From: Dechloromonas sp.
GTDB taxonomy: Bacteria; Pseudomonadota; Gammaproteobacteria; Burkholderiales; Rhodocyclaceae
Assembly (NCBI GenBank): GCA_028687035.1
Contig: JAQUAX010000008.1
Coordinates: 62,001-126,000 of the forward strand
DNA length: 64,000 nt
Direction: 5' to 3'
Notes under the pieces: model-generated
Told to the model about the DNA's origin: nothing
Database searches by the model: none
The model's input: only the letters and a program-made list of their open reading frames with translations
Made by a program: the position numbers and the translations under genes
Shown: piece after piece, positions 19,622-31,062 of the stretch
Numbering within the stretch: position 1 is the first letter of the stretch
How the letters are laid out: every line of letters begins with the position of its first letter

Positions 19622-20203
19622 ATGCCGCAAAAACTGATTCTCGCCTCCACCTCGCCCTACCGGCGCGAGCTCTTGGGCCGCCTCGGGCTGCCTTTCGACA
19701 TCGCCAACCCCCGGGTCGACGAAACCCCGCTCCCCGGCGAAGCCCCTGAATCACTGGCGCTGCGCCTCGCCGAGGCCAAGGCCCGGGCGGTCGCCGCCGA
19801 CCACCCCGACGCCCTGATCATCGGCAGCGACCAGGTCGCCACGGTCGACGGCGAAATCTACGGCAAACCCGGCAGCCACGACAACGCAGTGGCACAGTTG
19901 CGCACCCTGTCCGGCCGTACCGTCAATTTCTTCACGGCACTCTGCGTGCTCGATGCGCGCAGCGGAGAGGCCGACGTGCGCGGCGTGCCGACCCTGGTCG
20001 GCTTCCGCGAGCTGACCGACGACGAGATCGAAAACTACCTGCGCCGCGAGCCCGCCTACAACTGCGCCGGCTCCGCCAAATCCGAGGGGCTGGGCGTCGC
20101 GCTGCTGTCATCGATGCGCGGCGACGATCCGACCGCACTGGTCGGACTGCCGCTGATCGCGCTGTGCGACATGCTGCGCCGGCACGGGATGGCGATCCTG
20201 TGA
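19622..20203 (+). CDS. maf: Maf-family nucleoside triphosphate pyrophosphatase
   Basis: A 193-residue Maf protein, which hydrolyses non-canonical or modified nucleoside triphosphates to monophosphates. The N-terminal [14 protein letters not shown] and the [12 protein letters not shown] loop (about 71-82) with its catalytic Asp are diagnostic. [13 protein letters not shown] near the C-terminus resembles the YceF (m7GTP) subgroup. Start ATG 19622 is preferred to an in-frame GTG 48 bp upstream, which would fall inside the inverted repeats. It is translationally coupled to the next gene, whose GTG overlaps its TGA. Confidence 0.93.
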   Translation: MPQKLILASTSPYRRELLGRLGLPFDIANPRVDETPLPGEAPESLALRLAEAKARAVAADHPDALIIGSDQVATVDGEIYGKPGSHDNAVAQLRTLSGRTVNFFTALCVLDARSGEADVRGVPTLVGFRELTDDEIENYLRREPAYNCAGSAKSEGLGVALLSSMRGDDPTALVGLPLIALCDMLRRHGMAIL

Positions 20204-20910
20204 CAACCGGCACGCTGTACCTGATCCCTGTTCCACTGGGCCCGACGCCGCCGGCCGGCTCGCTCCCGCCGGGCGTACTGGAAACCATCCGGCCGCTGAC
20301 CCATTTCGTCGTCGAACAGGCCAAGACGGCGCGTGCCTTCCTGAAGGCGGCCGGCACCGACTGCCCGCTACAGGAATTGCAACTGCAGGAACTGAACGAA
20401 CACACCCGCCCCGAAGCGCTCGACGCCCTGCTCGCCCCGCTGCGTGCCGGACACGATGTCGGCCTGCTGTCCGAAGCCGGCTGCCCGGCCGTCGCCGACC
20501 CGGGCGCCAATCTGGTCGCGCGGGCGCAACAGGAGAACATCCGCGTCGTCCCGCTGATCGGCCCGTCGTCGTTGCTGCTGGCGCTGATGGCCTCGGGACT
20601 GAATGGCCAGCGGTTCGCTTTCCAGGGTTACCTGCCGGCCAAGGAGGCCGATCGCATCAAAGCCCTGCGCGAACTGGAAGCCGAGTCGCGCAAGCGGCGG
20701 CAGACCCAGCTGTTCATCGAAACCCCGTATCGCAACCGGGCGATGTTCGACGCCGTGCTGCAACACGGCCAGCCGGCGACCCGCCTGACCGTCGCCACCG
20801 ACCTGACCCTACCGGGTGAATCGGTACGCACGCGAACGATCGCCGAGTGGAAGAAGGTGCCACCGCCCGACCTCGATCGGCGCCCGACGGTGTTCCTGAT
20901 CCTCGCCTGA
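20200..20910 (+). CDS. Tetrapyrrole-methylase-fold SAM-dependent methyltransferase (RsmI-like)
   Basis: A 236-residue protein with the two-subdomain fold seen in Rsm[12 protein letters not shown] opens the chain, [15 protein letters not shown] (about 98-112) is the RsmI-like SAM-site loop, and [15 protein letters not shown] (about 180-194) matches the RsmI FYES region. RsmI methylates the 2'-OH of C1402 of 16S rRNA. This shorter version is a paralogous family often beside maf in Betaproteobacteria, so the target is uncertain. It starts at a GTG overlapping the maf stop (GTGA). Confidence 0.85.
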   Translation: MTTGTLYLIPVPLGPTPPAGSLPPGVLETIRPLTHFVVEQAKTARAFLKAAGTDCPLQELQLQELNEHTRPEALDALLAPLRAGHDVGLLSEAGCPAVADPGANLVARAQQENIRVVPLIGPSSLLLALMASGLNGQRFAFQGYLPAKEADRIKALRELEAESRKRRQTQLFIETPYRNRAMFDAVLQHGQPATRLTVATDLTLPGESVRTRTIAEWKKVPPPDLDRRPTVFLILA

Positions 20911-20911
20911 C

Positions 20912-21874
20912 TCAGTTCAGGCGCAGGTCGAAGCCGCCGGACGACAAGCCCTGCCACAGGGTGCCGACGGCACCTGCGCCCAGACGCTTCGCGAAGCGTT
21001 CGGCGATATTTTCCTTGACCGAGTAGTCGAGAATCTTTTCGGCCTTGATGACGTCGCGCGCGACCGTATCGACGCTGCCGAAATCGTCTGCCAGGCCCAG
21101 TTCGACGCTCTTCTGGCCGGTCCACATCAACCCGGAGAACATTTCCGGCGTCTCCTTGAGGCGCTTGCCGCGCCCGGCACGGACGACGTCGATGAACTGC
21201 TTGTGGATGTCGTCGAGCAGCGCCTGGGCATGCGCCGTCTGGCGCGGCACCTGCGGCGAGAAGGCATCGAGGAAACCCTTGTTCTCGCCGGCGGTCAAGA
21301 GGCGGCGCTCGACACCGAGCTTGTCCATCGTGCCGGTGAAACCGAAGCCGCTCATCAGCACGCCGATCGAGCCGACGACGCTGGCCCGGTTGACGTAAAT
21401 CCTGTCGGCCGCAACGGCGACGAAGTAGCCGCCGGAAGCGCACATGTCCTCGACCACGGCGTAGAGCGGCTTGTCCGGGTGCTTTTCACGCAGGCGGCGA
21501 ATTTCGTCGTTGATCAGGCTGGATTGCACCGGGCTTCCGCCCGGGCTGTTGATGCGCAGGATCACGCCCGCCACGTGCTTTTCCTCGAAGGCGGCATTCA
21601 ACGCAGCGACCAGATCCTCGGCATTCGCTTCACCCTTGGCCTCGATGACGCCATGCAGGTTGATCAGCGCGGTGTGGCGCTCCTGGTGGCCGGTTTCGCT
21701 CCCCCAATCGACGACCACGAACAACGCGACGAGCAGGTAGGCGAAACCGAGAATCCGGAAGAAAATCCCCCAGCGCCGCCGGGCCTTCTGTTCCTCGAGG
21801 GCGGCAAAGGCCAGCCTCTCCAGCGTCTTGCGCTCCCAGGCGTTTTGCTGTTCAGGGGTTTGGGGAATTTCCAT
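20912..21874 (-). CDS. sppA: Signal peptide peptidase SppA-type S49 protease
   Basis: A 320-residue membrane-anchored serine protease of the short (single-domain) SppA type that digests leftover signal peptides. One transmembrane segment is near 38-55 (FFRILGFAYLLVALFVVV). The catalytic Ser is in EDMCASGGYFVA, and the candidate Lys lies in TAGENKGFLDAF. VILRINSPGGSP precedes them. Its start overlaps the Rieske gene's end by 23 bp. It is the last gene of the rluC-gph-Rieske-sppA chain and converges on the methyltransferase with a 1-bp gap. Confidence 0.93.
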   Translation of the reverse strand: MEIPQTPEQQNAWERKTLERLAFAALEEQKARRRWGIFFRILGFAYLLVALFVVVDWGSETGHQERHTALINLHGVIEAKGEANAEDLVAALNAAFEEKHVAGVILRINSPGGSPVQSSLINDEIRRLREKHPDKPLYAVVEDMCASGGYFVAVAADRIYVNRASVVGSIGVLMSGFGFTGTMDKLGVERRLLTAGENKGFLDAFSPQVPRQTAHAQALLDDIHKQFIDVVRAGRGKRLKETPEMFSGLMWTGQKSVELGLADDFGSVDTVARDVIKAEKILDYSVKENIAERFAKRLGAGAVGTLWQGLSSGGFDLRLN

Positions 21875-22226
21875 GGTCGTCTTCTTGCTCTAGATAAATC
21901 TTGCCGTCGATTTCGCGCACCGCCAGCGGATGCAAGCCCCGGCCGTGACAGCGACCGCCGAGACATTCCCCGGTGTCAGGAGCATAAAGTGCGCCATGAA
22001 CCGAGCAGATCAAGTATAGCTTGGAATGGTCAAAGAACTCGCCGGGAATCCAGTCGAGCTCGACCGGCACATGGCCGCAGGCGTTGAAATAGGCCCGGAC
22101 TTCGCCCCGGAAGCGGATCGCAAAGGCCGGCTCTGCCCTGCCCCGCCGCTCGACCGAAAAGCGGACGCCGGGGCCGCCATCGACCAACTCGCCGCCGTCG
22201 CAGATCAGGCGTGCGCCGCCAGCCAC
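21852..22226 (-). CDS. Rieske [2Fe-2S] domain protein
   Basis: A 124-residue protein that is essentially a single Rieske domain. The cluster ligands are Cys-x-His in NACGHVPVEL (about residue 48) and Cys-x2-His in LICSVHGALY (about 72), followed by a GGRCHG loop. It resembles ferredoxin-type Rieske proteins, which hand electrons to oxygenases or reductases. No oxygenase gene is nearby. The GTG at 22226 is chosen because the frame upstream is the shadow of gph; it overlaps the gph end by 22 bp. The partner is unknown. Confidence 0.82.
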   Translation of the reverse strand: MAGGARLICDGGELVDGGPGVRFSVERRGRAEPAFAIRFRGEVRAYFNACGHVPVELDWIPGEFFDHSKLYLICSVHGALYAPDTGECLGGRCHGRGLHPLAVREIDGKIYLEQEDDHGNSPNP

Positions 22227-22855
22227 CGGTCCAGTTCCGCGACGCTGTGCAGGCAGGCGGCGGGCGCATATTCGCGCAGATGCCCGTGCGGATGCGCGCC
22301 ATAGGTCACGGCCAGCGCATCGACCCCGGCGTTGGCGGCCATCTGCAGATCGTGCGACGTATCGCCGATCATCACGGTCGACGCCGGCGCCACTCCGAAT
22401 TCCGCCATCAACTCTTCCAGCATCTGCGGATGCGGCTTCGAGTGGCACTCGTCGGCGCAGCGCGACGCGCTGAAGAAGCGGCGCAGGCCCGAATGGTCGA
22501 GCGCGCGCTCGAGCCCCTGCCGGCTCTTGCCGGTGGCGATGCTCAGCGTATGCCCGGCTGCCTGCAGGCGGCCGAGCATCGCCTCGACGCCGGGAAAGAG
22601 CGTCAGCGCGTGATCACCCGACAGATAGTGGAAGCGGTAACGCTCGACCATCGCCTGGGTCTGCTCCGGCGGCAGCGCGGGCACCGCATGGCGCAGGGCG
22701 TCGGCCAGCCCCAGGCCGATCACGTGGCGCGCGGTAGCGTCGTCGGGAGGCGGCAGGCCGAGATCGCAGCAGGAAGCCTGGATGGCCCGGACGATGGCCC
22801 CGGCCGAATCGAGCAGCGTACCGTCCCAGTCGAAGGCGATCAGTTCGTATTTCAT
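22205..22855 (-). CDS. HAD-family hydrolase, phosphoglycolate-phosphatase-like
   Basis: A 216-residue haloacid dehalogenase-type phosphatase. Motif I FDWDGTLLDS is at residues 8-17, motif II (SIATGKSRQGL) about 105-115, motif III Lys in CHSKPHPQML about 143-152, and motif IV IGDTSHDLQMA about 167-177. The cap is helical, as in Gph. Its position just after rluC, with a 4-bp ATGA overlap, is typical of the proteobacterial rluC-gph pair. The substrate could be phosphoglycolate or another small phosphoester. Confidence 0.9.
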   Translation of the reverse strand: MKYELIAFDWDGTLLDSAGAIVRAIQASCCDLGLPPPDDATARHVIGLGLADALRHAVPALPPEQTQAMVERYRFHYLSGDHALTLFPGVEAMLGRLQAAGHTLSIATGKSRQGLERALDHSGLRRFFSASRCADECHSKPHPQMLEELMAEFGVAPASTVMIGDTSHDLQMAANAGVDALAVTYGAHPHGHLREYAPAACLHSVAELDRWLAAHA

Positions 22856-23856
22856 CGGATGTCGAGCATGTCTTGCAGCGTGTCGGCGGCGAATTCGCGA
22901 CCCTGGCGGGCGTCGACCGCGGCGATGTAGTCGCGCAGGCCATCCGGCAGCGGTGCGACGCATTCGAGCGGCGCCGCGGTCAGCGGATGGCGGAAGGCGA
23001 TGCGCCAGGCGTGCAGCGCCATGCGCTTGAGCCCCTCGGGCTTCAGTTTCCGGTTCAGCGCAAAGTCGCCGTATTTCTCGTCGCCCAGAATGGGAAAACC
23101 GAGATGGGACAGATGCACGCGGATCTGGTGCGTCCGGCCGGTCTTCAGCTGCGCCTCGAGCAGGCTCATCTCCGGCCAGCGGGCGAGCAGCCGGAAGACC
23201 GTGTGCGACGCCTTGCCGTCCTCGCGCACCATCACGCGGCGTTCGCCTCCCTCGGTCAGGAACTTGTACAGCGGCTGCTTCACATGCTGGGTATTGTTCA
23301 TCCAGCGCCCCTTGACCAGCACCAGATAGCGCTTGTCGGCGCCGGCGCCGTGCTCGCGGAACATGTCGTGCAGCGCGGTCAGCGCCAGGCGCTTCTTGCC
23401 GACCAGCAGCACCCCGGAGGTTTCGCGGTCGAGGCGGTGGGCCAGCTCGAGGAACTTCGCCTGCGGCCGTTGCCGGCGCAGCGCCTCGATGACCCCGAAA
23501 CTGACGCCGCTGCCGCCGTGCACCGCGATGCCCTCGGGCTTGTCGATGACCAGCAGCGCATCGTCCTCGTAGATCACCGGCAGATCGACGCGCGCCTTGG
23601 CGGCCTCGTCGATATCGTTCTGCGGACGCTCGGCGACGCGCATCGGCGGGATGCGCAGGCTGTCGCCGGCGAGCAGCCGGTAGGTCGCATCGACCCGGCG
23701 GCTGTTCACGCGGACCTCGCCGCTACGCAGGATGCGGTACAGGTGGCTCTTCGGAACCCCCTTGCAGCGCCGGACAAGAAAGTTGTCGAGGCGCTGGCCC
23801 TGTTCTTCTTCGCTGATCACCAAGTGGGTGACCGAATTGTTCCCTGCGCCATTCAT
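22852..23856 (-). CDS. rluC: 23S rRNA pseudouridine synthase RluC
   Basis: A 334-residue RluA-family enzyme that isomerises uridines 955, 2504 and 2580 of 23S rRNA (E. coli numbering). An S4 RNA-binding domain sits at about 18-75 (GQRLDNFLVRRCKG, KSHLYRILRSGEVRVN). The catalytic domain has the Asp motif HRLDRETSGVLL near 148-159 and a KTGRTHQIRVHL box near 239-250. It is divergent from rne with about 400 bp between the starts, an arrangement conserved from E. coli to Betaproteobacteria. Confidence 0.95.
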   Translation of the reverse strand: MNGAGNNSVTHLVISEEEQGQRLDNFLVRRCKGVPKSHLYRILRSGEVRVNSRRVDATYRLLAGDSLRIPPMRVAERPQNDIDEAAKARVDLPVIYEDDALLVIDKPEGIAVHGGSGVSFGVIEALRRQRPQAKFLELAHRLDRETSGVLLVGKKRLALTALHDMFREHGAGADKRYLVLVKGRWMNNTQHVKQPLYKFLTEGGERRVMVREDGKASHTVFRLLARWPEMSLLEAQLKTGRTHQIRVHLSHLGFPILGDEKYGDFALNRKLKPEGLKRMALHAWRIAFRHPLTAAPLECVAPLPDGLRDYIAAVDARQGREFAADTLQDMLDIR

Positions 23857-24254
23857 TTTCTAATATACTGCCTGCGTTTTGCGTCTCGGTTTGCAAGAAA
23901 TACCAGAACCGTCAGACCTTCATGCCCTCGCGCTGATTGCGCGACCGCTCAACGGCAGGCTCCGGCCTTTCACCTGTGCCAATTGCGCAGGCCAAGCCAA
24001 CGCAAGACGACTGGTTAAGTTCACTCACCAAAAGTAGTGATGTTAATGGATAAGCCCGCACTAAGCACGCACGGATCGCCCGTTGCAGGAATTTTCAGGC
24101 CTCGCATTTCAATAAAAAACACGAGGCCATTTACTGATCAGCACTTTCATCATCGCCTTTGCCCTCATCCCATGACGCAACCCGATAAAGAAACTGTCGC
24201 TGCCTGAACGGGCGTTTCGCTGCCGCGTGCCGACGCGCGCTGGAGCTGAAAAAA
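23857..24254 (+). promoter_or_regulatory. Long AT-rich rne leader/promoter region
   Basis: The 398 bp between the divergent rluC and rne genes contains no credible gene. It is visibly less GC-rich than its surroundings, with A-rich stretches such as 24111-24121. A TAATATACT sequence (23861-23869) could serve as a -10 for rne, and its complement TATATT could serve rluC. A 7-bp stem with an A-rich 17-nt loop (24098-24128) lies in the middle. In E. coli a long 5' UTR of rne carries the autoregulatory RNase E site. Similar autoregulation is inferred here from position and length only. Confidence 0.5.
24098..24128 (+). repeat. Stem-loop in the rne leader
   Basis: GGCCTCG (24098-24104) and CGAGGCC (24122-24128) are perfect complements around a 17-nt A-rich loop. 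There is no T-run after it, so it is not an intrinsic terminator. It is a candidate RNase E-sensing element about 125 nt upstream of the rne start. Confidence 0.5.
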
Positions 24255-26921
24255 ATGAAACGCATGCTCTTCAATGCGACACAGGCGGAAGAACTCCGTG
24301 TCGCCATTGTCGATGGCCAGAAACTGATTGACCTCGACATTGAATCCGCCGCCAAGGAACAAAGAAAAAGCAACATCTACAAGGGCGTCATCACCCGCAT
24401 CGAACCGTCGCTCGAAGCCTGCTTCGTCGACTACGGTGCCGACCGCCACGGCTTCCTGCCGTTCAAGGAGGTTTCCCGCGCCTATTTCCAGCCGGGCGTC
24501 GAAGCCGGCAAGGCCAAGATCAACGAGGCCCTGAAGGAAGGCCAGGAACTGATCGTCCAGGTCGACAAGGACGAGCGCGGCAACAAGGGCGCCGCGCTGA
24601 CCACTTACGTCTCGCTGGCCGGCCGCTACCTGGTGCTGATGCCGAACAATCCCCGCGGCGGCGGCGTGTCGCGCCGCGTCGACGGCGACGAGCGTGCCGA
24701 ACTGCGTGAAGTCATGGACCAGCTGGAAGTCCCCGGCGGCATGAGCCTGATCGCCCGCACCGCGGCGATCGGCCGTCAGGCCGAGGAACTGCAGTGGGAC
24801 CTGAACTACCTGCTGCAGCTGTGGACCGCGATCGAGGGGGCCGCCCAGCAACAGTCGGGCGCCTTCCTGATCTACCTCGAAGGCTCGCTGGTCATCCGTG
24901 CGATCCGCGACTACTTCCAGCCGGACATCGGCGAAATCCTGATCGACACCGACGAAGTGTTCGAACAGGCGCGTGCCTTCATGGGCACCGTGATGCCGGG
25001 CAACATCAACCGCGTCAAGCGCTATAGCGACGACGTGCCGCTGTTCTCCCGCTTCCAGATCGAGCACCAGATCGAGACCGCCTTCGCCCGCCAGGTCAAC
25101 CTGCCGTCCGGCGGCGCCATCGTCATCGACCACACCGAGGCACTGGTCGCCGTCGACGTCAACTCCGGCCGCGCCACCAAGGGCTCGGACATCGAGGAGA
25201 CGGCGCTCAAGACCAACCTCGAGGCAGCCGACGAACTGGCCCGCCAGCTGCGCCTGCGCGACCTCGGCGGCCTGATCGTCATCGACTTCATCGACATGGA
25301 AAGCAGCAAGAACCAGCGCGAAGTCGAGAACCGCCTGCGCGACGCGCTGCGCTACGACCGCGCCCGCGTCCAGATGGGCAAGATCAGCCGCTTCGGCCTG
25401 ATGGAACTGTCGCGCCAGCGCCTGCGCCCGGCGCTCGCCGAAACCAGCTACATCCCCTGCCCGCGCTGCACCGGCACCGGCCACATCCGCTCGACCGAAT
25501 CGGCCGCGCTGCACATCCTGCGCATCCTCGAAGAGGAAGCGATGAAGGAAAACACCGGCGCCGTGCATGTCCAGGTGCCGGTCGACGTCGCGACCTTCCT
25601 GCTCAACGAGAAGCGCCCGGACATCCAGGCCATCGAGTTGCGCCACAAGGTCACGATCCTGCTGATCCCGAACATCCATCTGGAAACGCCGGCCCACACG
25701 ATCACCCGCCTGCGCCACGACGACCTCAACCAGGAGGAAACGCGTGAGCCGTCCTACCGGATGGTCGACCAGCCGGCCGAGGAATCCACCCGCCAGTCGG
25801 CCCAGCAGGAACACGCCAAGCCGCGCCAGGAAGCCGCCATCAAGGGCATCTCCCCGGAACAGCCGGCGCCGATCGTCGCCGACAAGGCGGAACCCGCACC
25901 GGCCGCCGCCCCGCAGACCGCCGAAAGCGGGCTGCTTGCGAAGATCATCTCCTGGTTCCGCAGCGAAGCGAAGCCCGCCGCCCCGGCCCCCGTGCAGGAA
26001 CCGGCGTCGCGCAAGCCGCGCGAAGCGCGTCGCGAACGCAACGAGGGACGCGGCGAAAACCGCCGTACCGGCGGCCGCAACAATCGTCGTGACGAAGAGC
26101 GCGCCGAACGCACGGAACGCCCGCCCCGCCCCGAACGCGAAAAGGCAGCGCCGCGCGACGAGACGGCTGAACCCCGCCAGGAAAAGCGCCAGCGCGGCGA
26201 GCGCAAGGAACGCCGCGAGCGTCCGCCGGTCGAGGCCGTCGAGCTGAAGCTGCCGGTCGAAAACCTTGAGGCCGCACTGCCCGGCGAAACGCCGGAAGCC
26301 GTCGCAAGTAGCGAGGACCAGGGTGGCCGTCGTCGCGGTCGTCGTGGCGGTCGCGGTCGCGGTGAACGCCGCGCCGAAGGCGAAAATGCCGTGACGGCAA
26401 TGCCGGTCGAGGCGGTCGCGGAGACTTCCGCAGCCGCACCGGTCGAAGTCGTCGTGCCGGTCGAAGTCGTGGTCGCCGCCGCACCGGTCGAGACGGTCGT
26501 CGAAACCCCGGCGCTTCCGGTCGAAGCCCCGGCCGTCGAAGCGCCCGCAGCGGAAACGCCGGCAGCAGTCGAAACGGCCGCCGCAGAAGCACCTGCGGCG
26601 GCCGAGGTCGAAGTCCCGGTTGTCGCCGAACAGCCCGCGCCGGCCGTCGAAGTGATCGCCGAGCCGCAGGCTGCCGAAGCCCCGGCCGACATCCCCGTGC
26701 CCGTCGTCGAAGCCGCGCCCGCAGCCGTCGAAGCGATTGCGCCGCCGGCCAACCTCGACCAGACGCTCGCCGAGAGTGGCCTGGTGATGGTTCAGACCAC
26801 GGCGTCGACCAGCTTCTCCGCGCAGCCGGAGGCACCGGTCAAGCTCGGTCGTCCGCGCAAGGCCAAAACGGCCGAAGCGGTTGCCGACGAGCCGCTGGTG
26901 ATGGTCGAGACCCAGAAATAA
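24255..26921 (+). CDS. rne: Ribonuclease E
   Basis: An 888-residue endoribonuclease, the core of the RNA degradosome and a tRNA/rRNA processing enzyme. The N-terminal half is canonical: an S1 domain (about 35-120, [22 protein letters not shown]), the 5'-sensor/RNase H region, the DNase I-like catalytic Asp in [13 protein letters not shown], and the zinc-link CPRCTGTG near 403-410. The C-terminal half (from about 510) is low-complexity: an Arg/Glu-rich RNA-binding stretch (about 585-660), then Val/Pro/Ala-rich repeats and a basic segment near the end. SD GGAG precedes the ATG. A perfect terminator follows at 26943-26974. Confidence 0.97.
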   Translation: MKRMLFNATQAEELRVAIVDGQKLIDLDIESAAKEQRKSNIYKGVITRIEPSLEACFVDYGADRHGFLPFKEVSRAYFQPGVEAGKAKINEALKEGQELIVQVDKDERGNKGAALTTYVSLAGRYLVLMPNNPRGGGVSRRVDGDERAELREVMDQLEVPGGMSLIARTAAIGRQAEELQWDLNYLLQLWTAIEGAAQQQSGAFLIYLEGSLVIRAIRDYFQPDIGEILIDTDEVFEQARAFMGTVMPGNINRVKRYSDDVPLFSRFQIEHQIETAFARQVNLPSGGAIVIDHTEALVAVDVNSGRATKGSDIEETALKTNLEAADELARQLRLRDLGGLIVIDFIDMESSKNQREVENRLRDALRYDRARVQMGKISRFGLMELSRQRLRPALAETSYIPCPRCTGTGHIRSTESAALHILRILEEEAMKENTGAVHVQVPVDVATFLLNEKRPDIQAIELRHKVTILLIPNIHLETPAHTITRLRHDDLNQEETREPSYRMVDQPAEESTRQSAQQEHAKPRQEAAIKGISPEQPAPIVADKAEPAPAAAPQTAESGLLAKIISWFRSEAKPAAPAPVQEPASRKPREARRERNEGRGENRRTGGRNNRRDEERAERTERPPRPEREKAAPRDETAEPRQEKRQRGERKERRERPPVEAVELKLPVENLEAALPGETPEAVASSEDQGGRRRGRRGGRGRGERRAEGENAVTAMPVEAVAETSAAAPVEVVVPVEVVVAAAPVETVVETPALPVEAPAVEAPAAETPAAVETAAAEAPAAAEVEVPVVAEQPAPAVEVIAEPQAAEAPADIPVPVVEAAPAAVEAIAPPANLDQTLAESGLVMVQTTASTSFSAQPEAPVKLGRPRKAKTAEAVADEPLVMVETQK

Positions 26922-26942
26922 ACGCGGCGCTTGTCGCCACGT

Positions 26943-26974
26943 AAAAGGGGTGCCGCAAGGCACCCCTTTTTTTT
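26943..26974 (+). terminator. Strong, near-symmetric intrinsic terminator after rne
   Basis: A 12-bp perfect stem (arms 26943-26954 and 26959-26970) is capped by a GCAA tetraloop of the GNRA type and ends in eight T. The A-run on the left arm gives a matching T-run on the minus strand, so it can also stop the convergent phosphatase-uvrB transcript. Confidence 0.95.
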
Positions 26975-26989
26975 CGCCGTGCCGCCCGA

Positions 26990-27480
26990 TCAGCGGAGCT
27001 GGCCGCCCCGGCCGAGTTGTCGCTTGATCTCGTCGATCAGTCCGAGCGCGGCATCCTCGACCATGTCGAGGACCAGGTCAAAGCCATGGCCCAGACCGTA
27101 GTACGGATCAGGGACTTCGTCGTCCTCGAAATTCCGTGCGTACTCCATGAACAGGCGGATTCGCGATTGCTGGTCGGGATCGGCCAGACGCATCAGCGTG
27201 TCGAGGTTGCTGCGGTCCATCGCCAGGATCAGGTCGAAATAATCGAGATCCTGCCGCGCCACCTTGCGCGCCCGGAGCTGGGAGAGGTTGTAGCCGCGGG
27301 CCGCGGCGGCCCGCTGGGTCCGGGCATCGGGCGGTTCGCCGACGTGATAACCGTGCGTTCCTGCAGAATCCACTTCAACTTTATCACCCAGGTTATTGAT
27401 TCTAATAAAGTGTCTAAGAACACCTTCTGCCGTGGGTGAACGGCATATATTACCCATGCAGACCAGCAGCACGCGATAGT

Positions 27481-27484
<4 letters not shown>
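26990..27484 (-). CDS. Low-molecular-weight protein-tyrosine phosphatase
   Basis: A 164-residue phosphatase with the P-loop CMGNICRSP (residues 9-17, nucleophile Cys9) and the general-acid Asp in EVPDPYYG (about 125-132). Length and layout match cytosolic LMW-PTPs, which act on tyrosine kinases of exopolysaccharide export or on small phosphoesters. No polysaccharide or BY-kinase gene is nearby. It overlaps the uvrB stop by 4 bp, so it lies downstream of uvrB in an operon. Confidence 0.93.
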
Positions 27485-29547
<2,063 letters not shown>

Positions 29548-29620
29548 GCTAAAATTCTTCGGTTTTCTCGTCCGGCCGCGTGTCGACCGGGCATCGTTTC
29601 TATTATTCCACGGAGTCTTT

Positions 29621-30829
29621 ATGTCCTCTTCGATCTTCGCTGCGGTGGAAATGGCCCCGCGCGATCCCATCCTCGGTCTGAATGAAGCCTTCAATGCCGA
29701 TGCGCGCGATACCAAGGTCAATCTCGGCGTCGGCGTCTACTTCGACGACAATGGCAAGATTCCGCTGCTGGCCGCCGTCCGCGCCGCCGAGGAAGCCCGC
29801 CTGAAGGCCGCGCCGCCGCGCGGCTACCAGCCGATCGAAGGCCCCGCCGCCTACAACACCGCCGTGCAGAACCTGCTGTTCGGCAAGGATTCCGAACTGC
29901 TCGCTGCCGGCCGCGTGATCACCGCCCAGGCCATCGGCGGCACCGGCGCGCTGAAGATCGGCGCCGACTACCTGAAGCGCCTGAACCCGGATGCCAAGGT
30001 CTACATCAGCAACCCGTCGTGGGAAAACCACCGCGCGCTGTTCGAAGCCGCCGGCTTCGTCGTCGAGGACTACGCCTACTACGACGCCTCCACCCGCGGC
30101 GTGAATTTCGCCGGCATGAAGGCCGACCTGGACAAGATGGCCCCGGGCTCCGTCGTGCTGCTGCACGCCTGCTGCCACAACCCGACCGGCGCCGACATGA
30201 GCGACGCCCAGTGGGCTGAAGTCGTCGGCATCTGCAAGGAACGCGGCCTGGTCCCCTTCCTCGACATGGCCTACCAGGGCTTCGCCGAAGGCATCGATGC
30301 CGACGCCGTCGCGATCCGCGCCTTCTCGGCCTCCGGCCTGCAGTTCTTCGCGTCCAGCTCGTTCTCGAAGAACTTCTCGCTGTATGGCGAGCGCGTCGGC
30401 GCACTGTCCGTCGTCACCGCCAGCAAGGAAGAGTCGGGCCGCGTGCTGTCGCAGGTCAAGCGCGTCATCCGCACCAACTACTCCAACCCGCCGATCCACG
30501 GCGGCGCGCTGGTTTCCGCCGTGCTCGCCTCGGCCGAGCTGCGCGCCCAGTGGGAAGCCGAACTGGCCGGCATGCGCGACCGCATCCGTGCGATGCGCAC
30601 CGGTCTGGTCGATGCGATCAAGGCCGAAGGCGTCGCCCAGGACTTCTCCTTCGTCGTCCAGCAGCGCGGCATGTTCTCCTACACCGGCCTCTCCGCCGCC
30701 CAGGTCGAGCGACTGAAGGAAGAATTCGGCATCTACGCCGTGTCGACCGGCCGCATCTGCCTGGCAGCGCTGAACAGCAAGAACATCCAGTACGTCGCCA
30801 AGGCGATCGCTGCGGTGACCAAGGCCTGA
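29621..30829 (+). CDS. Class I aminotransferase (aspartate/aromatic, AspC/TyrB-like)
   Basis: A 402-residue PLP enzyme that interconverts aspartate or aromatic amino acids with their keto acids. The PLP Lys is in [17 protein letters not shown] (about 246-251). The N-terminal [13 protein letters not shown] and [10 protein letters not shown] (about 180-189) are hallmarks of the AspC/TyrB group. SD GGAG sits 5 nt before the ATG. Substrate preference between Asp and Phe/Tyr cannot be set by eye. It is divergent from uvrB and followed by an intrinsic terminator. Confidence 0.93.
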   Translation: MSSSIFAAVEMAPRDPILGLNEAFNADARDTKVNLGVGVYFDDNGKIPLLAAVRAAEEARLKAAPPRGYQPIEGPAAYNTAVQNLLFGKDSELLAAGRVITAQAIGGTGALKIGADYLKRLNPDAKVYISNPSWENHRALFEAAGFVVEDYAYYDASTRGVNFAGMKADLDKMAPGSVVLLHACCHNPTGADMSDAQWAEVVGICKERGLVPFLDMAYQGFAEGIDADAVAIRAFSASGLQFFASSSFSKNFSLYGERVGALSVVTASKEESGRVLSQVKRVIRTNYSNPPIHGGALVSAVLASAELRAQWEAELAGMRDRIRAMRTGLVDAIKAEGVAQDFSFVVQQRGMFSYTGLSAAQVERLKEEFGIYAVSTGRICLAALNSKNIQYVAKAIAAVTKA

Positions 30830-30852
30830 TCTTCAGGCTTCCGGAATCGGAA

Positions 30853-30878
30853 AACGGGGCTGCGGCCCTGTTTTTTTT
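30853..30878 (+). terminator. Intrinsic terminator after the aminotransferase
   Basis: An 8-bp stem (30853-30860 with 30865-30872, one G-T pair) with a TGCG loop runs directly into eight T. It separates the aminotransferase gene from the tRNA promoter. Confidence 0.9.
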
Positions 30879-30888
30879 GAGCCTTGCC

Positions 30889-30917
30889 TTGACACCGAAA
30901 AACGCGATATCTATAAT
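30889..30917 (+). promoter_or_regulatory. Perfect consensus sigma-70 promoter for tRNA-Asn
   Basis: TTGACA (30889-30894), a 17-bp spacer and TATAAT (30912-30917) match the consensus at all 12 positions. A GC-rich discriminator (GCGCGC) follows the -10. That combination is typical of strong, stringently controlled stable-RNA promoters. The inferred start is near 30924, just before the tRNA. Confidence 0.95.
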
Positions 30918-30929
30918 GCGCGCTTCTGT

Positions 30930-31005
30930 TCCTCGATAGCTCAGTCGGTAGAGCGCCGGACTGTTAATCCGTAGGTCCCTGGTTCGAGCCCAGGTCGGGG
31001 AGCCA
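30930..31005 (+). tRNA. tRNA-Asn (anticodon GTT)
   Basis: A 76-nt tRNA folds by eye. The acceptor stem TCCTCGA pairs with TCGGGGA (one T-G wobble), with discriminator G and encoded CCA (31003-31005). The D-arm contains AGCTCAGTCGGTAGAGC. The anticodon loop CTGTTAA gives GTT (30962-30964). The T-arm has GGTTCGAGCCC. No intron or mismatch is apparent. It has its own consensus promoter and terminator and is a single-gene unit. Confidence 0.98.
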
Positions 31006-31017
31006 AAGTTTCAAGCG

Positions 31018-31045
31018 AAAGCCCAGTCGATGACTGGGCTTTTTG
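31018..31045 (+). terminator. Intrinsic terminator after tRNA-Asn
   Basis: AAGCCCAGTC (31019-31028) pairs with GACTGGGCTT (31032-31041) around a GAT loop, followed by a T-run (31040-31044). Confidence 0.92.
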
Positions 31046-31062
31046 CTTTTCGGGCTTCCGGT

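Noticed and set aside
24165-26963. A 930-codon open frame on the minus strand opposite rne
   Set aside because: Antisense shadow of rne; its repeats mirror the low-complexity tail and it has no recognisable domain.
29548-29620. SOS (LexA) box upstream of uvrB
   Set aside because: I looked for CTGT-N8-ACAG in the gap between uvrB and the aminotransferase gene and found none, so SOS control of uvrB is not supported here.
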